Assembly (NCBI GenBank): GCA_045564655.1
Contig: JBJLGX010000008.1
Coordinates: forward strand, 49,607-113,606
DNA from: UBA826 sp045564655
GTDB taxonomy: Bacteria; Chloroflexota; Dehalococcoidia; Lucifugimonadales; UBA826
Direction of reading: 5' to 3'
DNA: 64,000 bases
The position numbers were made by a program, and so were the translations under genes. The stretch's first letter is position 1. Every line of letters begins with the position of its first letter. The notes under the pieces are model-generated. The model searched no databases. It had not been told where the DNA came from and saw nothing but the letters and a program-made list of their open reading frames with translations. Below, piece after piece: positions 43,475-51,097 of this stretch.

Positions 43475-44294
43475 TTACTTTAATCTCCTCACTTGAGATT
43501 TCAGTAGACCCAGCTACAGCTACGGAGGCAGTTTCTACTGAATTAATTTTATTATCTTTATTAAATAAATTTATAAGAGGATCCCATCCTGTAATAAATC
43601 CTTGTATAAATATTCCTACCACATTTGAAACAACCCAATATAACGCTAATCCACTAGGAAATTGCATTGAAAAAAAACCGAACATTAATGGCATCATCCA
43701 TAACATCATACGATTGGTAGATGCCTGTTTTTCATCGGCAGCAGGCATAGCAGTCATTTTTTGCATCAAAAACATTGAAGCTCCAACCAAAACAGGTAAG
43801 ATTGGCAAAGGATCAGGATCTGCTAGATTCAACCACAAAAAAGAGCTGTCTAATGGAATAACTTCATTTACCATAGGTAACCACCCATATAAATGAGAGC
43901 CCAGACTAACCAAATTCTCCGGAGTCGTAGGTACTGTCTGAAGAATAGCTTGATAAAGACCAATCCAAATAGGCATTTGCACAAACATAGGCCCTAGACA
44001 ACCAAGTGGGCTAACACCATTATCTTTATACAATTTCATGGTCTCTTGAGATTGTTTTTGCTTATTCCCTTCATATCTTTGTTGAATTGCTTTAATTTTT
44101 GGTTGTAACGCCGACATACCTTTCATTTGTTTGCTTTGTTTAACAGTTAAGGGCATTAACAGTCCACGTATTAAAATAGTAAATAAAACAATCGCCAATC
44201 CAAAATTCTTATAAGACAATCCATAAAGAAGGACTAACGAATTTATCATTGGTTCAATGATAACGGCATTCCAAATCTGACTAAATATATCCAA
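43371..44294 (-). CDS. yidC: Membrane protein insertase YidC/Oxa1
   Basis: Membrane insertase (307 aa) of the Gram-positive type, without the large periplasmic domain of proteobacterial YidC. Segments: IVLFTILIRGLLMPLTVKQS, GCLGPMFVQMPIWIGLYQAI with the hydrophilic-groove region, and GLALYWVVSNVVGI. The C-terminus is a long basic tail (RRRDRDRAKRTKRKSRRGRN), typical of proteins that bind ribosomes. That tail is encoded by the same DNA as the jag start. Confidence 0.95.
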   Translation of the reverse strand: MDIFSQIWNAVIIEPMINSLVLLYGLSYKNFGLAIVLFTILIRGLLMPLTVKQSKQMKGMSALQPKIKAIQQRYEGNKQKQSQETMKLYKDNGVSPLGCLGPMFVQMPIWIGLYQAILQTVPTTPENLVSLGSHLYGWLPMVNEVIPLDSSFLWLNLADPDPLPILPVLVGASMFLMQKMTAMPAADEKQASTNRMMLWMMPLMFGFFSMQFPSGLALYWVVSNVVGIFIQGFITGWDPLINLFNKDNKINSVETASVAVAGSTEISSEEIKVNELDSNDGQDSRRRDRDRAKRTKRKSRRGRNRHN

Positions 44295-44327
44295 GTTATT
44301 TCCTATAATTTAAAAGAATTCATAATT

Positions 44328-45527
44328 TCAACAGCCCGGAACCCAATCTGAAACATTAGGGTTTTTGCCATCTTTTGCCTTATCGGAGAAATATGGGGAA
44401 TCCCAATATTCATCCGGGTTTCCATTTGGCTTAATTTTCAATGCTCTAATTGAATGGTCTCTAGCTCCAAAAAATACTATATCGTCAATAACTGATATCG
44501 GAGTTTCTATCTTGTCTCCTATATCGCAAGTACCCAATGTTATTCCAGATGATATTTCTGAAACATATAATGTTTCATCTCGAGATCCAAAAACAAGCAT
44601 ATCTTTAACAATCGCAGGAGTTCCAACAATAGGGCTTTCCACATTAGATTCCCATTCTAAAATCCCAGTTTCAACATTAATAGCGTAAATATTCCCCCCT
44701 AAAGAAGATGCAAACACTAAGGGGTTATCTAAATCATATCCAACTATTGGGCTAGCCCAATACCAATTATCTGATCCTGAAAACACCCAATTTTCAATAC
44801 CTGTTTTGGTGTCTAAAGAATAAAATTCTCCATCAAAAGATCCAAACATTAAATTGTTTTCATAAACTACTGGAGATGAGACAATTGCACCTTTAGTGTC
44901 AAAATCCCAAATCAATTCTCCAGTTTTCTTATCAATTGCATAAATCGATTGATCTAGAGATGTAATATAAATAAGTTCATCATAAACTATCGGTGTAGAC
45001 CATACTCCATCAGCAATATCAAAAGAATCCCAAATCGGTTGAAGGGTTACTTTGGATTCTTTTGATATTGAGATATTAAAGGCATAGAGAGTTCCTTTTT
45101 CAGAAACAACAAATAGGTTATCTGAATCTATAATAGGACCTCCTATAAATGAAGAATCTAAAGCAACAGAAGCTATTAAGTTCCCATCAGACAAAGAAAT
45201 AGCATGGACTTTACCGTCATAAGAAGATAAAAATACAATTCCATTATAAATTGCTGGGCTGGCATAAATCGCACGTTTATTTTCATCATCTTCAGAAACT
45301 CTAATAAGATGGGGTTCCCAATTTTGTCTCCCTGAATCAACATCTAATGAAATTAACTGCCCATCCATACTTGCAGTAACAAAATCACCATCAGTAATTA
45401 CTCCTCCCGGCCATCCTTGAGGTTCCGACCTTCCCATACATGAAATAGATGAAACAAGTATAAACGCACTAAATAACATTAGTGTGATGATTTTAAAATT
45501 ACACTTTATAGAAAATTTAATATTCAT
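44328..45527 (-). CDS. PQQ-type beta-propeller lipoprotein (BamB-like)
   Basis: A 399-residue secreted lipoprotein with a long N-region, lipobox (LVSSISC) and about seven repeats of the PQQ-like motif (for example KVHAISLSDGNL, SIYAIDKKTGELIWDF, EFYSLDTKTGIENWVF, NIYAINVETGILEWES). It resembles BamB or quinoprotein propellers but lacks dehydrogenase features. Lying between yidD and yidC it may assist membrane protein assembly; that is inference. Confidence 0.85.
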   Translation of the reverse strand: MNIKFSIKCNFKIITLMLFSAFILVSSISCMGRSEPQGWPGGVITDGDFVTASMDGQLISLDVDSGRQNWEPHLIRVSEDDENKRAIYASPAIYNGIVFLSSYDGKVHAISLSDGNLIASVALDSSFIGGPIIDSDNLFVVSEKGTLYAFNISISKESKVTLQPIWDSFDIADGVWSTPIVYDELIYITSLDQSIYAIDKKTGELIWDFDTKGAIVSSPVVYENNLMFGSFDGEFYSLDTKTGIENWVFSGSDNWYWASPIVGYDLDNPLVFASSLGGNIYAINVETGILEWESNVESPIVGTPAIVKDMLVFGSRDETLYVSEISSGITLGTCDIGDKIETPISVIDDIVFFGARDHSIRALKIKPNGNPDEYWDSPYFSDKAKDGKNPNVSDWVPGC

Positions 45528-45545
45528 ACAGTTTTATCCCTAACA

Positions 45546-45773
45546 TCACGGTAAAGGGTCAAACCCCCTAGTTCCGAAAGGATTACATCGTAACAACCTA
45601 TTTAATGTCAAATAAATTCCCTTAAAAAATCCATATTTCTCTAAAGCTTCTAAAGCATACAAGGAACATGTCGGTTGATGACGACATGATTTGGGCAAAT
45701 AAGGCGAAATACTAAATTTATAAAACCTTATTAGTAATATTCCCATTGATGTCAACATTTTATTTATATTCAT
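45546..45773 (-). CDS. yidD: Membrane protein insertion efficiency factor YidD
   Basis: Small protein (75 aa from this start) with GILLIRFYKFSISPYLP, CRHQPTCSLYALEALEKYGF and RLLRCNPFGTRGFDPLP, the YidD signature, including the conserved Cys. YidD aids YidC-dependent insertion. It lies in the conserved order rpmH-rnpA-yidD-yidC. The start is uncertain: TTG 45791, ATG 45773 and later ATG codons are all possible. Confidence 0.92.
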   Translation of the reverse strand: MNINKMLTSMGILLIRFYKFSISPYLPKSCRHQPTCSLYALEALEKYGFFKGIYLTLNRLLRCNPFGTRGFDPLP

Positions 45774-45797
45774 AAATATTTTATATTCCAAATAGTA

Positions 45798-46133
45798 CTA
45801 AATGATTTTTGCTCTTGATAATAATTCAGACATCGATTTAGTGATTTCACTATGAGTTTTACTAGCTATTGAAGAACGAGCAATAAAAACTAAGTCGTTT
45901 CCTCCCTTTATATTCAAATGTCTAGTTGCTTCTCTCATACGTCTTTTACATTTATTTCTTATCACAGCATTTCCAACTTTCTTTGAAACAACCAATCCAA
46001 ATCTAGGAGTTGTACTGACTTCTAAGTCAGTATGCCTAACAATAAGAATCAAATCAGAATTTGACCATCTCTTACCGTTTCTACGTATATCTGCAAAATC
46101 AGATGATTTCGTCAATCTAAAATTCTTTTGCAC
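45798..46133 (-). CDS. rnpA: Ribonuclease P protein component
   Basis: Protein subunit (111 aa) of RNase P that helps the catalytic RNA bind pre-tRNA. RLTKSSDFADIRRNGKR is the N-terminal signature. RFGLVVSKKVGNAVIRNKCKRRMREA is the RNR motif. It starts at GTG. The RNA subunit gene was not found in the window. Confidence 0.96.
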   Translation of the reverse strand: MQKNFRLTKSSDFADIRRNGKRWSNSDLILIVRHTDLEVSTTPRFGLVVSKKVGNAVIRNKCKRRMREATRHLNIKGGNDLVFIARSSIASKTHSEITKSMSELLSRAKII

Positions 46134-46148
46134 TAATAATTTGCCCTT

Positions 46149-46207
46149 CTATCAGTTATTAAAATACTTAGTACTAAATAGTTAGTACTAAATAGAATAC
46201 CTGATAG
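46149..46207. repeat. Tandem palindromes flanked by an inverted repeat, rpmH-rnpA spacer
   Basis: Two perfect tandem copies of a 14-bp unit TTAGTACTAAATAG (46168-46181 and 46182-46195), each containing the 10-bp palindrome TTAGTACTAA. They are bracketed by CTATCAG (46149-46155) and CTGATAG (46201-46207). The block lies in the 97-bp rpmH-rnpA spacer. Confidence 0.8.
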
Positions 46208-46230
46208 TTATGAATTATAAATTGTTAAAA

Positions 46231-46368
46231 TCAGACAGTAAGTTTATGACGTCCTTTAAACATACGTCTTTTTAAAACTTTCCGACCTGCTATTGAACTC
46301 ATGCGCGAACGAAAGCCATGAACTCTTGCTCTGCGTCTTTTTCTAGGTTGATAGGTTCTTTTTGGCAT
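46231..46368 (-). CDS. rpmH: 50S ribosomal protein L34
   Basis: A 45-residue, very basic ribosomal protein: MPKRTYQPRKRRRARVHGF, then SRMSSIAGRKVLKRRMFKGR, the L34 signature. Reading the minus strand from the ATG at 46368 to TGA at 46231 gives a complete protein. It is the first gene of the rpmH-rnpA-yidD-yidC-jag cluster. Confidence 0.97.
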   Translation of the reverse strand: MPKRTYQPRKRRRARVHGFRSRMSSIAGRKVLKRRMFKGRHKLTV

Positions 46369-46403
46369 CTTTTAGCCTTCTATTAAAATAATTTAAGATG
46401 TAA

Positions 46404-46433
46404 AGTTTACTTTTGAAAATACATTAGTGTCAA
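46404..46433 (-). promoter_or_regulatory. Promoter of rpmH-rnpA cluster
   Basis: Minus strand TTGACA (46433-46428), 18-bp spacer, TAAACT (46409-46404), upstream of rpmH. The -35 is perfect and the -10 moderate. Confidence 0.5.
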
Positions 46434-46533
46434 TTTGATTATAATATGTTTTATTGAATAGAATCACTTTGGGTATTGTATTTATATAGAATAACTATAG
46501 CATCTAAAGTTAAAATGTAAATTTGGAGTCCTT

Positions 46534-47763
46534 ATGAAAATAATCCTAAAATCAGATCAATTAATTGACGGTACAGGAGCTAATCCCGTTATAAAAGCAA
46601 GTATTCTCATTGAAAATGATCGAATAATGAAAATATCTCCTTCAGATGAATTAACATCTGAAGACATAAAAGATGCTGAAATAATTGATCATGAAAATGG
46701 AACAATATTACCTGGTTTTATAGAAATGCATTCACACATCCATTGTAGTGCACAAACAGATGCTTACGAAAGTATAACAACTGAAAGTAATGAGACTTTC
46801 ATATTAAGAGGTTCAAAAGCTGTTCGGGATGCATTAGTTTCAGGCGTTACAACAATGAGAGATTTAGGTAGTAAAAATGAAGTTATTTTTCCTATTAAAG
46901 ATGCTATATCAAAAAATATAATACCTGGCCCTAGGCTGTTAGCAGCTGGAACTCCTATAACAACTACTGGAGGTCACTGTAATATGTTTGGAACCGAGGC
47001 AGACACATCTGACGATGTAGTAAAAGCAATTCGAAATCAGTTTAAACTTGGAGCCGATCACATAAAAATAATGTCTACGGGGGGAGGATTTACTCCAGGA
47101 ACAAATGTTAGGGCTCCACAGTATTCCGAAGCAACTTTATCTGATGCAGTACGAGATGCAGATCGGTTAGGTTTGAAAATTTCAGCACACTGCCACGCTA
47201 CAGCAGGTATAAGAAATTGTGTCAAAGCCGGAATCCACAATTTGATTCACTGTTCTTGGCTACCAGAAGACCCTGACTCTCCTTTTGATTACGATACGGA
47301 TTTAGTGGATGAAATTGTGGAAAAAGGAATATATGTAGACCCTACTCTAGCTTTACCCCATCTAAACAGGTTGCGGGGGGGACAAAAAAACAAAACTAAA
47401 ACAATAATGAATCCAGAAAAAAGATTAGAAATACTTAAGGATATGTGGGATAGAGGAGTAAAGTTTGTGACGGGAATGGACTCAGGAATGGCTAATGCTA
47501 ATTTTGGTGATTTTGCATATATACCAGAGGTCATGGTTGAAGGAATGGGAATAACTCCCATGGAAGCAATAGTTAGCGCTACAAAGACTTCTTCAGAATG
47601 TCTAGGGCTAGAAAAAGAAATAGGAACCTTAGAATTAAATAAAATTGCTGATATAGTAATCGTTAATGGAGACCCATTAAAAAATATAAAGGCACTTCAT
47701 GATGTAGATACAGTTATATCTAAAGGTAATATAATTAAGAAATCAGGGAATTTATTAATATAA
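46534..47763 (+). CDS. Metal-dependent amidohydrolase (imidazolonepropionase/prolidase-like)
   Basis: A 409-residue amidohydrolase with the N-terminal beta-sandwich (LIDGTGANPV) and TIM barrel. Metal ligands: H66 and H68 (MHSHIH), Lys in ADHIKIMSTGG, His in SAHCHAT and in NLIHCSW, and Asp in TGMDSG. This set matches the Xaa-Pro dipeptidase / organophosphate-acid hydrolase-like subgroup with a likely binuclear centre. The substrate cannot be told. It stands alone, convergent with modB. Confidence 0.85.
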   Translation: MKIILKSDQLIDGTGANPVIKASILIENDRIMKISPSDELTSEDIKDAEIIDHENGTILPGFIEMHSHIHCSAQTDAYESITTESNETFILRGSKAVRDALVSGVTTMRDLGSKNEVIFPIKDAISKNIIPGPRLLAAGTPITTTGGHCNMFGTEADTSDDVVKAIRNQFKLGADHIKIMSTGGGFTPGTNVRAPQYSEATLSDAVRDADRLGLKISAHCHATAGIRNCVKAGIHNLIHCSWLPEDPDSPFDYDTDLVDEIVEKGIYVDPTLALPHLNRLRGGQKNKTKTIMNPEKRLEILKDMWDRGVKFVTGMDSGMANANFGDFAYIPEVMVEGMGITPMEAIVSATKTSSECLGLEKEIGTLELNKIADIVIVNGDPLKNIKALHDVDTVISKGNIIKKSGNLLI

Positions 47764-47779
47764 TTTTATTACGTACTAA

Positions 47780-48433
47780 TTATGATACTCTTGCATTTGT
47801 TTTACTAGACAAATAATTATAAATAAGCAAACTAACAGCTGCTATTATTACAGATAACATAATTAATTCTAAAACTTCCATGTTCTTTCCTAACTGAATT
47901 TTCCCATATATTGCTAGCGGGACCGTCTGAGTTTTACCTGGAATGTTTCCTGCCACAACAATTGTTGCACCAAATTCACTTAATGCTCTAACAAACCCTA
48001 AAAATATTCCTGCTAAAACTCCCTTGTATGACAGCGGTAATGTTATTGTGAAAAAGGTGCGAAACTCTCCCGCGCCTAATAGTTTAGCTGCTTGTTCAAC
48101 TTTTTCGTCCACTTGGCTCATAGATACCGCAATAGATCTAACCATCAGAGGAAATGAAACCACTGAAGCAGCAATAGATGCCGCTACCCAAGTAAAAATA
48201 ATATTAAAATTTACAATACCTCCTATGCCGTTTTTAGAGCCTAACGATACCAATAAAAAATATCCGATGACCACAGGAGGTAAAGCTAAAGGTAAGGACA
48301 CAAATACATCTAGTATAAATTTACCTTTAAAGTTTTTCTTTCCCAATATCCACCCTAATAATAAAGCAAGAGGAAAATTAATAATTGTAGCTAAAGTAGA
48401 GATTTTTAAAGTTGTAATTAATATATCAATCAT
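47780..48433 (-). CDS. modB: Molybdate ABC transporter permease
   Basis: Inner-membrane permease (217 aa, about five helices) with the EAA-type loop ALSEFGATIVVAGN characteristic of ModB. It lies 6 nt after modA. The ATPase gene modC is not next to it; the following gene is on the other strand. Confidence 0.92.
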   Translation of the reverse strand: MIDILITTLKISTLATIINFPLALLLGWILGKKNFKGKFILDVFVSLPLALPPVVIGYFLLVSLGSKNGIGGIVNFNIIFTWVAASIAASVVSFPLMVRSIAVSMSQVDEKVEQAAKLLGAGEFRTFFTITLPLSYKGVLAGIFLGFVRALSEFGATIVVAGNIPGKTQTVPLAIYGKIQLGKNMEVLELIMLSVIIAAVSLLIYNYLSSKTNARVS

Positions 48434-48439
48434 ACTTGC

Positions 48440-49204
48440 TTATTCGTTAAACCCATATGAAATAAGAATATCCTTAAAGTCTGAACTCAAAAGATATTCA
48501 ATATATTTGTCAGCTAAATCTAATTTATCTGTAGAATTTATAACAACTACTGGATACTTAATTGAATTATAAGATGATTCTGGAATGAGGTCTAAAGATA
48601 CAACTTTATTAGAACTCTTAGCATCTGTCTCATATAATATAGCTGCATCTACATTTTTAGTTTCCAAATAATTTAATGCTGCTCTAACATTAGGTACAGT
48701 TAATACTTTAGGTGCCAGCGACTCTTCTAATCTTAGGTTTTTCAATGCTTGTTTCGTATACATACCAGCAGGAGCATATTCAGGATCTACAATAGCAATT
48801 TTATTATAATTTAATAAATATTGAATATCCTTAATATTTACTTCAGACTGTTCGGTTGGAATAGCTACCACTAACTTATTACTTGCAATATCAACTATCC
48901 GATCTTCAACTAATAAATTCTTATCCAACAAGTAATTTACAGGAGCCATACCTGAAGAAATAAATAAATCAGCAGGGGCGCCATTAGATATTTGAGAGGC
49001 TAGAACCTGAGAACCTGAAAATGAAAATGAAATTTTTATGTTTTCTTTACTTTGAAAAGATTCTTGGGTGTTCAATATAACATCTGAAAAGCTAATAGCT
49101 GAAAAAACAACTAACTCTGGAGGATCCTCATTTTGGACTATGTTACAAGACATAATAAACATCAAAAATATAAGCGCCATGCTAATAAAAATTCTATTTA
49201 TCAT
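48440..49204 (-). CDS. modA: Molybdate-binding lipoprotein
   Basis: Substrate-binding protein (254 aa) with lipobox (FIMSC), FSFSGSQVLASQISNGAPADLFISS and DPEYAPAGMYTKQAL, as in ModA/WtpA proteins. It captures molybdate or tungstate for the ModB permease. Lipid anchoring fits a monoderm-type envelope. Confidence 0.92.
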   Translation of the reverse strand: MINRIFISMALIFLMFIMSCNIVQNEDPPELVVFSAISFSDVILNTQESFQSKENIKISFSFSGSQVLASQISNGAPADLFISSGMAPVNYLLDKNLLVEDRIVDIASNKLVVAIPTEQSEVNIKDIQYLLNYNKIAIVDPEYAPAGMYTKQALKNLRLEESLAPKVLTVPNVRAALNYLETKNVDAAILYETDAKSSNKVVSLDLIPESSYNSIKYPVVVINSTDKLDLADKYIEYLLSSDFKDILISYGFNE

Positions 49205-49298
49205 AAAATTACAATTAAAGTTTAATCCTATAAATTAACGTTCAATTTAATTATATAAATAAATTTAATTAATCGCACTCCTTTAATACGTGTAAAAG

Positions 49299-49328
49299 TT
49301 GTTTGTAGTATTACTTGGGTGATATAAT
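49299..49328 (+). promoter_or_regulatory. nusA promoter with extended -10
   Basis: TTGTTT (49299-49304), 18-bp spacer and TATAAT (49323-49328) preceded by TGA, giving an extended -10 (TGnTATAAT). Initiation is expected near 49335. The remaining ~90 bp towards modA is AT-rich without a clear feature. Confidence 0.65.
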
Positions 49329-49361
49329 TACGTATCTTGAGACTTAGCATATATTTAAGAG

Positions 49362-49392
49362 ATAAAGTGGGGCTTTCCCCACTTTATTTTTT
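49362..49392 (+). terminator. Strong terminator hairpin in the nusA leader
   Basis: ATAAAGTGGGG (49362-49372), loop CTTT, CCCCACTTTAT (49377-49387): an 11-bp perfect stem followed by six T in a row. It lies between the predicted promoter and the nusA start, about 25-55 nt into the transcript, so it should cut off most nusA transcripts unless read-through is regulated. Confidence 0.85.
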
Positions 49393-49425
49393 ATAAGGCA
49401 AAATAACAATGAGAGGTGACTAAAA

Positions 49426-51015
49426 ATGAAGAGTGATTTTCTCGTTGCATTAACACAGCTTGCTGCAGAACGTGGATTGCCAAAGGACAAAGTTATGACG
49501 GCTATCGAAGCTGCTTTAGTCTCAGCATTTAAAAAAGATAGTGTTACTGAAGGCCGGAATATATCTGTAAGACTAGATCCTGGGTCTGGAGATATTCAAG
49601 TTGACATCATAAAAACCGTAGTAAGCGAAGTTGAAGATCCTTTACAAGAAATAAGTTTATCTGATGCAAAGTCAAAATACGGAGATCATTTAAACATAGG
49701 TGATAGTGTAGCGACAGAGAACATTCCTAATAGTGCCGGTCGGATAGCAGCTCAAACTGCTAAACAAGTTGTCTTACAACGTTTACGAGAAGCAGAAAGA
49801 GAAATTGTACTTTCTGAATATAATGGCCGTGAAGGTGAAATTATAACGGTTACAATACAACGAATAGAACCTACAAAAATAATCGTTGATACCGGAAGAG
49901 CAGAAGCAATACTCCCTATAAGTCAACAAGTCCCAAATGAGAGATACAGGCAGGGAACAAAGATAAAAGTTATATTGCAAACAATTGATAAAGACTCAGT
50001 TAGGGGTCCTGAACTAATAGTTTCAAGAACAGACGAATTGCTATTGCGTAGATTATTTGAACAAGAAGTACCTGAGATATTTAGTGGCTCTGTAGAAATT
50101 GTCAGTGTTGCACGTGAAAGTGGCTCTCGAAGCAAAGTAGCGGTTAGAGCTAGACAAGATAGCGTTGACCCTGTTGGGTCTTGCGTTGGTCTTCGGGGCG
50201 TGAGAATACAAAGTATAGTAAATGAACTGCAAGGAGAAAAAATCGATATATTAGAGTGGAATAAGGATCTCAATAAATATATCTCCAATGCATTAAGCCC
50301 ATCCCAAGTTCACCGTGTTGATGTAAACCAAGAATCAAATACTGCCGTTGCGATTGTTCCTGACAGGCATCTGTCCCTAGCAATAGGAAAAGAAGGACAA
50401 AATGCCCGATTGGCTGCCAAATTAGTAGGTTTCAATGTTGACATAAAAAGTGATATGGAAATCGATATAAGTGCAATGCCTGAAGAAGTAGAAACTATTA
50501 TTGAAGAGGGAGCTTCCCCAGAAGCTGATTCTGAAAATGTAGATACTAGTTCAATAGCAGAATCTCCCTCGACAGTTAATGGAAATGGAGTTACATCTAT
50601 TGATATAGAAGAGTCTCAAACAACAGATACCCCTAACCCTGAAGAAGTAGTTACATTAGAAACCGATCAAGTGAATGACGATTCTACAGAAGAATCAAAA
50701 GATTCTAGTGATGAAGTCCTGACTCCAGAGGAAGAATTACTTCTCATGGAATTAGAAGAAGAAGAATCCAAAGATTCTAGTGATGATATTGGTGCAGAAA
50801 TCAGTAATGTACCAGAGGATATTTGGTCTGTTCATAGGGCTATGAGTAACACACAAGAAAGTGGAGGAATGATCAGATTTGCTGAAGATATTGACGATCT
50901 AAAAGGAGGCATTACTGCTCGTAAGGATCGCAGAGGATCTTCACAAACCAAAAATACCACCGCAAAATCAAAATCAAAATCAAAGAAGACAAAGTCTACT
51001 AAAAAGAGACGTTAA
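49426..51015 (+). CDS. nusA: Transcription termination/antitermination factor NusA
   Basis: RNA polymerase-associated factor (529 aa) with the N-terminal domain, an S1 domain (REGEIITVTIQRIEP), KH1 (RSKVAVRARQDSVDPVGSCVGLRG) and KH2 (AIVPDRHLSLAIGKEGQNARLAAKLVG). The last ~170 residues are very acidic with a repeated ESKDSSD segment, ending in a Lys-rich tail (KSKSKSKKTKSTKKRR). AGAGGTGA precedes the ATG. rimP, which usually precedes nusA, is absent here. Confidence 0.96.
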   Translation: MKSDFLVALTQLAAERGLPKDKVMTAIEAALVSAFKKDSVTEGRNISVRLDPGSGDIQVDIIKTVVSEVEDPLQEISLSDAKSKYGDHLNIGDSVATENIPNSAGRIAAQTAKQVVLQRLREAEREIVLSEYNGREGEIITVTIQRIEPTKIIVDTGRAEAILPISQQVPNERYRQGTKIKVILQTIDKDSVRGPELIVSRTDELLLRRLFEQEVPEIFSGSVEIVSVARESGSRSKVAVRARQDSVDPVGSCVGLRGVRIQSIVNELQGEKIDILEWNKDLNKYISNALSPSQVHRVDVNQESNTAVAIVPDRHLSLAIGKEGQNARLAAKLVGFNVDIKSDMEIDISAMPEEVETIIEEGASPEADSENVDTSSIAESPSTVNGNGVTSIDIEESQTTDTPNPEEVVTLETDQVNDDSTEESKDSSDEVLTPEEELLLMELEEEESKDSSDDIGAEISNVPEDIWSVHRAMSNTQESGGMIRFAEDIDDLKGGITARKDRRGSSQTKNTTAKSKSKSKKTKSTKKRR

Positions 51016-51097
51016 CATATAATATGTTTAATTCGTTAAGGAATCAGACAAATGCTTTACTAACAAATTAGAACTACAAAGGACATATCACCAAAAT

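Noticed and set aside
46134..46533. Replication origin beside rpmH
   Set aside because: No dnaA gene and no TTATNCACA-type boxes are visible on either side; the rpmH cluster alone does not show an origin.
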